Shown here one piece after another: positions 53,306-60,582 of a stretch of 64,000 bases of DNA. Position 1 is the first letter of the stretch, and every line of letters begins with the position of its first letter. The DNA lies in NCBI GenBank assembly GCA_002382325.1, contig DGAG01000009.1, positions 37,356-101,355 of the forward strand, given 5' to 3'. This DNA comes from Epsilonproteobacteria bacterium UBA4036 (GTDB lineage Bacteria > Campylobacterota > Campylobacteria > Campylobacterales > Arcobacteraceae). The notes beneath the pieces are model-generated. The model was not told where the DNA came from, made no database searches, and saw only the letters and a list, made by a program, of their open reading frames with translations. The position numbers and the translations under genes were made by a program.

Positions 53306-55081
53306 ATGAATAAAGAAAAAAATAAGTTTAATTTTATCATTGCTTCATTGATTATTATTTGCTTTATATTGTTAATTATTTCAGAGATTTTTCTTTTTAC
53401 CAAAATAGAAGATATTCAAAAAAATCAATATAAAGCCAAAGCTCTTGAAAACAATAATTTATTGACCACGTTAATCGATAATAAAAAGAATGCCACTTTA
53501 ACCTTAGCGATTGCTATTTCTCAGTTTGAAATCATTCAAAAAGCTTTGGAACAAAACGATTATTCACACATCAATTTAAATACTTTTTCTTCACAACTGG
53601 CTCAAAACAGCGATTATAAAAATATTTGGATTCAAGTAATCAACAAAGAAGGTATCAGTAAATACCGCAGTTGGATTGACAAAAAAGATGACTCTTTGGT
53701 AAATATTCGAGACGATTTACGAATCATGCTTAAGAATCCTCATATTATGAGTTCTATTAGTGTCGGCTTATTTGATATGACTTTTAAATCCATGGTGCCT
53801 TTGTTTAAAGACGATACCTTTATTGGCATAGTTGAAGTGGTCAGCCATTTTAACTCCATTACCAAACATCTGCAACGAGATGGTATTATGCCTTTAATTT
53901 TAGTCAATAAAAAATATACGCCACAATTAATCAAACCATTAACCAACCTTTTTATTGATGAGTATTATGTCGCCAATTTAGATATTCCCCAAGAAATTGT
54001 AACCTTCGTTCAAACCCATAAAGCCGAAACATTTTGGGACAAATCTCACTATATGATTAAATCCCCTTATTTTATCTCTTTTCACAAAGAACATGAAAGC
54101 CAAGGTGATACTATGGCAACTTTTTTACTCTTTCAAAAGATTGATGACGTGAAATCAGCACAAATCGATTCGTTTAAAAATCTCTCACAACTTATCATTG
54201 TAGCCATTTTTTCCATTAGTGTTATTATCGTTTTATTTTTCTATTTTTATTTAAAGCGTAAAGAGGAGAGTCGTACTCATGCCATTTTGCAAAAATACAA
54301 TCATGAACTTGAAGATAAAATTACTCAAGAAATAGAGAAAAATCGTAAAAAAGATATGACCTTAGCCAATCAAAGTAAACTCGTGGCATTAGGAGAAATG
54401 CTAGGGAATATTGCTCATCAATGGAGACAGCCCTTAAGTGCTATTTCCACAGCTACAAGTGGTTTGCAAATCAAGTACGAATACAATATGCTGAGCAAAG
54501 AAGAGTTTATGGAGATGACAAACGGCATTGTCAATAACACCAAATATCTCTCCGATACCATTGAAGATTTTAGAGATTTTTTTAAAAAAGACAAAGAAAA
54601 AGAGTCCTTTAATGTCGCATCCGTCATTAAAAGCAGTTATAACATCATCAAAGCCCTTTATAACATCAATAACATTCGAATTGTATTTAACCTTGATGAG
54701 AGAATCAACTACTCTGGTTATAAGACTGAACTTTCCCAAGTTTTTTTAAATATTTTTAATAATGCCAAAGATGCTCTTTTGCACAACAACGTTGTTCAAA
54801 AAGTTGTTTATGTGAAACTCTATTCACAAAAAGATTATATAATCATCGAATTTCATGACAATGCAGGTGGTGTAAAAGAGGAGATCAACAGTAAAATTTT
54901 TGATCCTTACTTTACCACAAAACATCAAACACAAGGCACAGGAATTGGTCTGTTTATGTCCAATGAAATTATCAGTAAACACTTTAAAGGTGAAATTTAC
55001 AATGAAAACACCACCTTTAGCCTTGATAATGAGCTCTATTTAGGGGCTAATTTTATTATCAAACTTCCCAAGCAATCTTAA
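53306..55081 (+). CDS. Membrane sensor histidine kinase, orphan
   Basis: A 591-residue kinase. Membrane helices lie near residues 10-32 and 295-315 and enclose a periplasmic double-cache-like sensor (WIQVINKEGISKYRSW, FIGIVEVVSHF). The phospho-accepting histidine is His371 in LGNIAHQWRQPLSAIS. The ATPase domain shows FLNIFNNAKDAL, FHDNAGGV and GTGIGLFMSNEI. The HQWRQPL form is the one common in Campylobacterota cache kinases. No response regulator is adjacent: a fur gene follows. Ligand unknown. Confidence 0.9.
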   Translation: MNKEKNKFNFIIASLIIICFILLIISEIFLFTKIEDIQKNQYKAKALENNNLLTTLIDNKKNATLTLAIAISQFEIIQKALEQNDYSHINLNTFSSQLAQNSDYKNIWIQVINKEGISKYRSWIDKKDDSLVNIRDDLRIMLKNPHIMSSISVGLFDMTFKSMVPLFKDDTFIGIVEVVSHFNSITKHLQRDGIMPLILVNKKYTPQLIKPLTNLFIDEYYVANLDIPQEIVTFVQTHKAETFWDKSHYMIKSPYFISFHKEHESQGDTMATFLLFQKIDDVKSAQIDSFKNLSQLIIVAIFSISVIIVLFFYFYLKRKEESRTHAILQKYNHELEDKITQEIEKNRKKDMTLANQSKLVALGEMLGNIAHQWRQPLSAISTATSGLQIKYEYNMLSKEEFMEMTNGIVNNTKYLSDTIEDFRDFFKKDKEKESFNVASVIKSSYNIIKALYNINNIRIVFNLDERINYSGYKTELSQVFLNIFNNAKDALLHNNVVQKVVYVKLYSQKDYIIIEFHDNAGGVKEEINSKIFDPYFTTKHQTQGTGIGLFMSNEIISKHFKGEIYNENTTFSLDNELYLGANFIIKLPKQS

Positions 55082-55093
55082 AATATATGATTT

Positions 55094-55157
55094 CAATAAC
55101 GATTATTATAATATCCATTTAAGTTTTCATTGAATATAATTTTGATACTGATTATTG
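55094..55157 (+). promoter_or_regulatory. Two Fur-box-like sites upstream of fur
   Basis: CAATAACGATTATTA (55094-55108) and TGATACTGATTATTG (55143-55157) match the 15-base Fur consensus TGATAATnATTATCA at 10 and 11 of the 14 defined positions. Both lie within the 114 bases before the fur start. AT-rich DNA yields weak matches easily, so this is a candidate for iron autoregulation, not proof. Confidence 0.45.
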
Positions 55158-55195
55158 TTTTTTAATAATTGGCAAATTATTTTGGAAAAACTTCT

Positions 55196-55669
55196 ATGAA
55201 AAAGCCTCAAACTCAACCAACTAAATTGACCATTTCCTACGATGAATATCTCATCAAATTTCGAAAACTTTTGGTTTCGTTAAAATTAAATAACTCCACA
55301 CAACGAGAGTATGTTTTAAAACTCTTTTTTGAATGTCAAGAGCATTTAACCGCAGATGAAGTTGTCCTAAAACTCAAACAAAAGTTTAATATAACCATTG
55401 GCATTGCAACGGTTTATCGGATTCTTTCATTTTTGGAACAGATGAAGATCATCAAATCACTTACTTTAGAAAATGAAACGAGTAAAAAATATGAAATTAA
55501 TTTAAAAACACATCATGATCACTTAATCTGTAATGAGTGCGGCGATGTTATTGAGTTTTATGACAGTGAACTTGAACGAATCCAAGAACTGATTGCCCAA
55601 GAAAAAGGGTTTGTTCTGACCAATCATCATATGATTTTATACGGCATTTGCGAAAAATGTCGTCGTTGA
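55196..55669 (+). CDS. fur: Fur-family ferric uptake regulator
   Basis: A 157-residue Fur, close in layout to Campylobacter Fur. The winged helix holds LNNSTQREYVLKLFF and FNITIGIATVYRILSFLE. The metal-binding hinge and dimer domain hold HHDHLICNECGDVIEFYD, and a second CxxC lies in YGICEKCRR. It represses iron genes when Fe2+ is plentiful. I chose the ATG at 55196; TTG at 55169 would add nine residues. It is 68 bases upstream of the HMA-like gene and may head or control the following iron-handling cluster. Confidence 0.9.
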   Translation: MKKPQTQPTKLTISYDEYLIKFRKLLVSLKLNNSTQREYVLKLFFECQEHLTADEVVLKLKQKFNITIGIATVYRILSFLEQMKIIKSLTLENETSKKYEINLKTHHDHLICNECGDVIEFYDSELERIQELIAQEKGFVLTNHHMILYGICEKCRR

Positions 55670-55737
55670 TAATAAGTATTGTTTTATATTAAGCTAAACC
55701 TTAAAAAAAAATGAAATAATAACAAAAAGGAATTATT

Positions 55738-56055
55738 TTGGTCAATCCTCAACAACTGATTGAGTTTTCAAGCTATTTTTCGATTATTCACCATATAAAA
55801 GGGCGAATACGAGTACGAGTCAGTCCCAAAATCAAAGAGTTAAATACACAGAATATTTCGATTAATGACATTAAAAATTTAACTCAAACCATTCGTGGGA
55901 TTAAACACATTAAGGTCAATAAAATTGTCGGTTCTGTTACCATTGAATACGATGCAGAGATTTTTCCAGATCATTTATGGGTTGATTTAATCCAACAAAA
56001 TAATCTTGAAGAAATTGCCACTCTTATTAACCAACTTTCCAAGGAAATGAACTAA
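55738..56055 (+). CDS. HMA_2-like small protein (FezA-like candidate)
   Basis: A 105-residue protein with a ferredoxin-like HMA_2-type core (IIHHIKGRIRVRVSPKI ... TIRGIKHIKVNKIVGSVTIEYDA) but no CxxC metal site. The same pattern, PFRVRFYW, opens the P-type ATPase encoded at 57663. Small HMA-like proteins beside P1B-6 ATPases are typical of ferrosome (fez) loci as I recall them. The start is TTG with AAAAAGG eight bases upstream. The next gene begins directly at its stop, so the cluster looks like one operon. Confidence 0.6.
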   Translation: MVNPQQLIEFSSYFSIIHHIKGRIRVRVSPKIKELNTQNISINDIKNLTQTIRGIKHIKVNKIVGSVTIEYDAEIFPDHLWVDLIQQNNLEEIATLINQLSKEMN

Positions 56056-56772
56056 ATGCAAACCACAGAAAAAAATTTTGATGCCGTTGTATTAGAAAAG
56101 TTTAGAGTCGATGAAAATTTTGATGAACCCATTATTAACCAAGTTCTTCGTATTGCTATTTATAATGAATTGCAAGCATATGAAACCTATACTAAAGTCA
56201 TAGAAAAATTTGGAGAAACCCAACCTTTTGTTAATATCATAGAAGCTGAAAAAAGACACTACTTAGCCCTTTCACACTTATTAGAGAAATACAATGTACC
56301 TTTGCCGTTAAATGATTATTCAAACAACATTCAAATCCCCAATACACGGCAAGAGTGTTTTGAATTGGGAGTGGCTTCTGAAATCGAAAATATTGCTATG
56401 TATGATAATTTATTGCTATACACCAATGGTTATTCAGACATTCAAGATGTTTTGTTTAAACTTCAAGCTGCTTCATACAACAACCATTTAGAAGCTTTTA
56501 GACAAGCCGTACAGCAAAGTTATACGCAAAAAGAGTCCCCTTCTTTACATGCAGCACAAGAACAATTAAATGAGTTTCAAGAGATGGCTTCTAAAATAAG
56601 TTCAGGCGATATTTCACAACAAGAGGTCATGAAACTTTTAAACAGTGCTAACTTTTCGTTTATTGGCGGAGCGCTGTTGGGTGCCGTTTCAGGTGCCATT
56701 ATGAATGAAATGTTTAAATCAAAACCCACACAAGAGAATGAAAAAAATCCACAAGAAGAGATAAAATCATAA
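56056..56772 (+). CDS. Ferritin-like (DUF2202-type) protein with C-terminal glycine-zipper
   Basis: A 238-residue protein with a four-helix ferritin-like domain. Possible iron ligands are Glu38 and Glu43 (YNELQAYETY), Glu65 and His68 (EAEKRHYLAL), Glu109 or Glu111 (ASEIENIAMYD) and His144/Glu146 (NNHLEAFRQA), the order seen in DUF2202 and rubrerythrin-like proteins. A C-terminal hydrophobic glycine-rich segment (FSFIGGALLGAVSGAIMNEMF) could anchor it in a membrane, which is unusual for a ferritin. Iron binding or oxidation beside a P-type ATPase fits an iron-storage role. Confidence 0.65.
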   Translation: MQTTEKNFDAVVLEKFRVDENFDEPIINQVLRIAIYNELQAYETYTKVIEKFGETQPFVNIIEAEKRHYLALSHLLEKYNVPLPLNDYSNNIQIPNTRQECFELGVASEIENIAMYDNLLLYTNGYSDIQDVLFKLQAASYNNHLEAFRQAVQQSYTQKESPSLHAAQEQLNEFQEMASKISSGDISQQEVMKLLNSANFSFIGGALLGAVSGAIMNEMFKSKPTQENEKNPQEEIKS

Positions 56773-56783
56773 AAGGAGATACT

Positions 56784-57023
56784 ATGTTACCATTTATTGC
56801 GGGCATTGCCACAGGTGTTATTGGAGTTATTGTTTATAAAAACAGAGATACTCTCAAAGAAAAAGTGGTGCAAAATGCTAAAGTTGCACAAAAATTTGCT
56901 CAAGAAAAAATAGAGCAATCAAAAGAGTTGGCACAAGAAGTTAAAGAGAAAATAGAAGCAAAAAAATCAACCAATACGTGTTGTGATGAAACAAAAAAAG
57001 AAGAAGAATCCCATGCAAAATAA
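56784..57023 (+). CDS. Small membrane-anchored helical protein (YtxH-like)
   Basis: A 79-residue protein with an N-terminal glycine-rich membrane helix (MLPFIAGIATGVIGVIVYKN) followed by a long amphipathic charged helix (KVVQNAKVAQKFAQEKIEQSKELAQEVKEKIEAKK) and a Cys-Cys pair near its end. It resembles YtxH-type proteins in architecture. AAAGGAG precedes the start. It lies between the ferritin-like gene and another small glycine-rich protein. Confidence 0.65.
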   Translation: MLPFIAGIATGVIGVIVYKNRDTLKEKVVQNAKVAQKFAQEKIEQSKELAQEVKEKIEAKKSTNTCCDETKKEEESHAK

Positions 57024-57378
57024 ATTTACAATTAATACAGGTGAACCACGAAACGTTAACGGACATATTATCAGCGGTGCTTTAGCTTCAGGAGCCATTG
57101 CCAGTGCTATTAATTATCATGCGTATTCCAAACAAGAAATCAGCAAACAACATGCCATACAAAACAGTCTTAAACTGACGTTACAAGGTGGTATTGCCAC
57201 AGGAAGTGCCATTGCAGCAACAAATTATTTGGGAAAAAACAATTTCTTTGGAATGCTCAGTGCCTTATCTATTGGTGCTGTTGGTGTTTATGCGGTTGAA
57301 AAACTGACAGAAAAATGGGCAAAACAATCCCAGATTGAAAACGATGAAACATTACAATTAGAACAAAAGGAAAATTAA
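57013..57378 (+). CDS. Glycine/alanine-rich membrane protein, unknown
   Basis: A 121-residue protein with two hydrophobic small-residue segments (IISGALASGAIASAINYHAY and GGIATGSAIAATNYLGKNNFFGMLSALSIGAVGVYAVEKL), like the glycine-zipper helices that pack tightly in membranes. I chose the ATG at 57013, inside the end of the preceding gene, because AAGAAG lies upstream; the frame is open to 56983. Its stop overlaps the next start (TAATG). No family recognised. Confidence 0.6.
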   Translation: MQNKFTINTGEPRNVNGHIISGALASGAIASAINYHAYSKQEISKQHAIQNSLKLTLQGGIATGSAIAATNYLGKNNFFGMLSALSIGAVGVYAVEKLTEKWAKQSQIENDETLQLEQKEN

Positions 57379-57656
57379 TGGATTATAAATCACTTCAAAA
57401 CAATCCCTATATTAATAAAGAGTCAAAAAATTCGATGGATATCAATACCGACTCTTTTGGAAAATTTGACACCCAAAAATTCTTACTGGGTGCCTTAATT
57501 GGAGCAGCCGGTGCTTATTTACTCACCAATGAAAATGCACAAAAGAACCTTTTCAAGGCCGTAGCCAAAGGAAGTGAACTGTTTCAAACAGGCATTGAGG
57601 AGTTAAAAGAGAGATTTGAAGATGCCAAAGCTGAAATACAAGCTCAAGATAAATAA
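57378..57656 (+). CDS. Small single-span protein with amphipathic tail (YtxH-like)
   Basis: A 92-residue protein: a polar N-terminus, a glycine/alanine-rich helix (FLLGALIGAAGAYLLTNENAQ) and a charged amphipathic helix (ELFQTGIEELKERFEDAKAEIQAQ). The architecture repeats that of the gene at 56784. It overlaps its upstream neighbour by one base and precedes the P-type ATPase by six bases, so it belongs to that operon. Confidence 0.62.
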   Translation: MDYKSLQNNPYINKESKNSMDINTDSFGKFDTQKFLLGALIGAAGAYLLTNENAQKNLFKAVAKGSELFQTGIEELKERFEDAKAEIQAQDK

Positions 57657-57662
57657 TTTGTT

Positions 57663-59780
57663 ATGAGTGCCCAATTAACGCTTCTTCATCAAACACCTTT
57701 TCGTGTACGATTCTATTGGTCGGCATTAAAAGAAGAGTTAAATACCGCCGTATTAATCAACGACTTAGAAGCTTTTGAAAATGTAACCAACGTTCGTATT
57801 AACGTTAAATTGTGTTCCGTTATTTTTGAGTCAACTGCATTAGATACTCAACTACTACAAACCCAATTGGAAAACCTCAATTTGGAACACTACAAAGTCT
57901 GTGAAACTTTTTTAGCTTCAAGTTGTCATCTTGAAAATGAACATAAACCCAGTTTAAATGGTGTTATTCGAGCAAGCAGTATCTTAGCCCTTGAACCCTT
58001 TTTAAAAAATAATACCGCCAAATTTATTGCCACCTCTTTGGTAACCAAACCTCTATTAATTGAAGGCGTCAAAGAGTTATTTACTCAAGGATTAACTTCA
58101 AAAGTCTTAGAAGCCACCGCTGTTGCAGTGAGTTTATTTAGAAAAGACTATTTAGCAGCAAACAGCACCAATGCTATGTTGGAATTGGGGGAATATATTG
58201 AGGAAACCACCGTACACAAAAGTGATGACTTAATCAAAGAATTGGCAAAACCCAATGTAGAAAATACATGGGTTGAACGTATGGTTAAAGGAAAACCATT
58301 TGAAGAGTATATCAGCACAAGCCATCTAAAAATTGGAGATATTGTTGTTGTAGGTGCGGGAGACACTATTGCCATTGATGGTCATATCATCAGTGGAACT
58401 GCCAGTGTTAATCAAGTTTCTATGACAGGAGAGAGTGCTCCCATTAAAAAACATCGAGGTGACCGAGTTATTTCAGGAACGGTTGTTGAAGAGGGTCGCA
58501 TCAAAATATGGGCAGAACAAGTGGGTGAAGATACTGCCACTGCACGAATTAAAAACTATATTGCAGCTTCTTTAAATGAAAAATCAGCCATTGGATTAAA
58601 AGCCACTAAATTAGCGGATAAACTCGTGCCCATTACATTAGGACTCTCAGGTCTTTCTTATTTCATTAATAAAAATTTTGAATCCGTAGCTGCCGTTTTA
58701 CAAGCCGATTACTCCTGTGCTTTAAAACTGGCAACACCCGTGGCATTTAAAGCCTCAATTTCAAAAGCAGGTAAAAATGGCTTGATGATTAAAGGAGCAA
58801 AATCTCTTGAAGCTTTACATCTGGCAGATACATTTATTTTTGATAAAACAGGAACCCTCACTTACGGTCAATTAGAAGTTCACAGCATCACTTCTTTTGA
58901 TAAAAATTGGAGTGAAGAGTTGATTTTGAATTTAACCGCCAGTGCAGAAGAACACTATTTCCATCCTGTTGCACAAGCCGTGGTTAAAGCCGCCAAAGAG
59001 AAAGGCTTTGTTCATATGCACCATGAAGAAGTAGATTTTATTGTAGCCCATGGTGTAAAAACCATTGTCCAAAATAAAGAGGTTATTATTGGGAGTCGAC
59101 ACTTTTTAGAAGACGACGAGGGTATTGATTTTTCAAACTATGAAAAAGAGATAGAACAGTCATTACAAAGTGGGAAAACCATTTTATATGTAGGTTACGA
59201 CAAACAACTGCTTGGAACCATTTCGATGACAGATAAATTACGAGAAAATGCCAAAACGATGATTGAAAATCTCAAAAAGTTGGGGGTCAAACAAACCGTT
59301 ATGCTCACAGGAGATATTGAGAGTAAAGCTCAAGAGATTGCAAAAGAGTTGGGCATTGATGTGGTTTATTCCAACATGAAACCAACCGATAAAGCACATA
59401 TTATTCAGCAACTCAAAAAACAAGGAGCCAAAGTGGCTTTTATTGGTGATGGAATTAATGATGCCCCTGCACTCATGAGTGCCGACGTGGGTATTAGCAT
59501 GAGCAAAGGGGCAGATATTGCAAAAGCCACTGCTGACATTGGACTATTAAAAGATGATATTGAAGGAATTGTTCAAATCAAAGAGTTAGCCAATAAAACA
59601 ATGAAACTCATTAACAGCAATTTTAATGCTACCGTAGGCGTAAACAGTGGGATTTTATTGGGAGCAACGTTTGGTCTATTTAGTCCCATAACAACTGCTG
59701 TATTACATAATGGCACCACAATTTTATTGTTGCTTAATTCCATGAAAGGTGTAAGATTAAACTCTTTGACTAAAGTTTAA
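57663..59780 (+). CDS. P1B-type metal ATPase lacking CPC (FezB-like candidate)
   Basis: A 705-residue heavy-metal P-type ATPase. The actuator loop SMTGESAP, the phosphorylated Asp394 in FDKTGTLT, the P1B-specific HP pair His434-Pro435 and the hinge GDGINDAPAL are intact. In the membrane helix where copper or zinc pumps have CPC, this protein reads Tyr350-Ser351-Cys352-Ala353 (DYSCALKLATPVAF), so proline is missing. The N-terminus has an HMA_2-like fold without CxxC. I recall such proteins being placed in the P1B-6 group, which includes the ferrosome protein FezB. The transported ion, perhaps iron, is inferred. Confidence 0.8.
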   Translation: MSAQLTLLHQTPFRVRFYWSALKEELNTAVLINDLEAFENVTNVRINVKLCSVIFESTALDTQLLQTQLENLNLEHYKVCETFLASSCHLENEHKPSLNGVIRASSILALEPFLKNNTAKFIATSLVTKPLLIEGVKELFTQGLTSKVLEATAVAVSLFRKDYLAANSTNAMLELGEYIEETTVHKSDDLIKELAKPNVENTWVERMVKGKPFEEYISTSHLKIGDIVVVGAGDTIAIDGHIISGTASVNQVSMTGESAPIKKHRGDRVISGTVVEEGRIKIWAEQVGEDTATARIKNYIAASLNEKSAIGLKATKLADKLVPITLGLSGLSYFINKNFESVAAVLQADYSCALKLATPVAFKASISKAGKNGLMIKGAKSLEALHLADTFIFDKTGTLTYGQLEVHSITSFDKNWSEELILNLTASAEEHYFHPVAQAVVKAAKEKGFVHMHHEEVDFIVAHGVKTIVQNKEVIIGSRHFLEDDEGIDFSNYEKEIEQSLQSGKTILYVGYDKQLLGTISMTDKLRENAKTMIENLKKLGVKQTVMLTGDIESKAQEIAKELGIDVVYSNMKPTDKAHIIQQLKKQGAKVAFIGDGINDAPALMSADVGISMSKGADIAKATADIGLLKDDIEGIVQIKELANKTMKLINSNFNATVGVNSGILLGATFGLFSPITTAVLHNGTTILLLLNSMKGVRLNSLTKV

Positions 59781-59832
59781 TTTTATAAGAGAGATGCTAT
59801 GATTTTGATATTTATTATTAATAAGGAAAATT

Positions 59833-59946
59833 ATGGCATTCTTTTTACCCCTAGCTGCTCTTTTAAGTGTAGCTTTAACCTATGAAACGAGTAAAAATGC
59901 AAAACGAAAATTTGATAAAAAAAGAAGAAAAAACTCATCAACTTGA
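59833..59946 (+). CDS. 37-residue small membrane peptide
   Basis: ATG at 59833, eight bases after AAGGA, opens a frame reading MAFFLPLAALLSVALTYETS followed by a strongly basic tail and a TGA at 59944-59946. One membrane helix with a positive C-terminus fits a small inner-membrane protein. It overlaps the next gene in another frame. It would be missed by length-limited gene finders; the good ribosome site supports it. Confidence 0.45.
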   Translation: MAFFLPLAALLSVALTYETSKNAKRKFDKKRRKNSST

Positions 59947-60139
59947 TTTAGATACAAAAAAAGAGTTGGCGAAAATAGGTATGACTGCCTCAATGGGTAT
60001 TACGGTTGCAACGGCTTTTTATATGAAGAATAAATTTATGAAAAATCTTCATGTTGTAGCAGGAACTGCCCTTGTAGGATTTTCATTGTGGCATCATATG
60101 TTGTATCAACCTTCAAAAAAGAGCGATAAAGAAAAATAA
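59897..60139 (+). CDS. Small two-helix membrane protein at end of the ATPase cluster
   Basis: An 80-residue protein with a charged N-terminus (MQNENLIKKEEKTHQLDLDTKKE) and two short hydrophobic segments (IGMTASMGITVATAFYMKN, LHVVAGTALVGFSLWHHMLY). The frame can also start at the ATG at 59882, adding five residues; either start lies inside the 37-residue ORF. The paired His in WHHM is notable in a metal-handling cluster. No family recognised. Confidence 0.55.
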   Translation: MQNENLIKKEEKTHQLDLDTKKELAKIGMTASMGITVATAFYMKNKFMKNLHVVAGTALVGFSLWHHMLYQPSKKSDKEK

Positions 60140-60146
60140 GTTGTGC

Positions 60147-60152
60147 TATAAT
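60147..60152 (+). promoter_or_regulatory. Probable -10 box before glpM-like gene
   Basis: TATAAT in GTGCTATAATGCC, 21 bases before the ATG at 60173, suggests that the glpM-like gene has its own promoter and is not simply the last gene of the ATPase cluster. Confidence 0.45.
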
Positions 60153-60172
60153 GCCACAATATAAGGATGGCT

Positions 60173-60517
60173 ATGGCATTAATACTTAAAGCCTTTATTG
60201 GCGCACTTATGGTTGTACTCATGGCACTTTTAGCCAAAAGTAAAAACTACTATATCGCTGGATTGGTTCCTTTGTTTCCTACTTTTGCTCTTATTGCTCA
60301 TGCCATTGTTGGAACACAACGAGGAAGTGCTGATCTTAAAGTAACTGCTTTATTTGGAATTTTTTCTTTGATACCGTATTTTGCTTATTTACTGGGCGTC
60401 TATATTTTTGCTGACAAATATTCACTTTGGATAAATTTAATACTTTCAACACTTATTTGGATTATTTTAGCAGGAATTTTGATTCTTGTTTGGAAGCGAT
60501 TTGTGGTAGGATTATAG
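60173..60517 (+). CDS. glpM: GlpM family membrane protein
   Basis: A 114-residue, four-helix membrane protein with the GlpM core KSKNYYIAGLVPLFPTFALIAHAIVGTQRG and LFGIFSLIPYFAYLLGVYIFADK. In Pseudomonas glpM affects alginate production, but the molecular function is unknown. I prefer the ATG at 60173, six bases after AAGG; the ATG at 60167 lies directly against it. Confidence 0.82.
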   Translation: MALILKAFIGALMVVLMALLAKSKNYYIAGLVPLFPTFALIAHAIVGTQRGSADLKVTALFGIFSLIPYFAYLLGVYIFADKYSLWINLILSTLIWIILAGILILVWKRFVVGL

Positions 60518-60532
60518 TAACGAAAAAGAAAT

Positions 60533-60560
60533 TATGAGTAACAATTTCTTGTTACTCATA
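60533..60560. terminator. Perfect 12-bp palindrome between convergent genes
   Basis: TATGAGTAACAA (60533-60544) and TTGTTACTCATA (60549-60560) form a perfect stem with a TTTC loop in the gap between the glpM-like gene and tkt, which converge. It is the most compact of four intergenic palindromes made of GAGTAAC-type words. Probably a bidirectional terminator. Confidence 0.65.
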
Positions 60561-60582
60561 CTCTGACCTCTCTTACTTGCTG

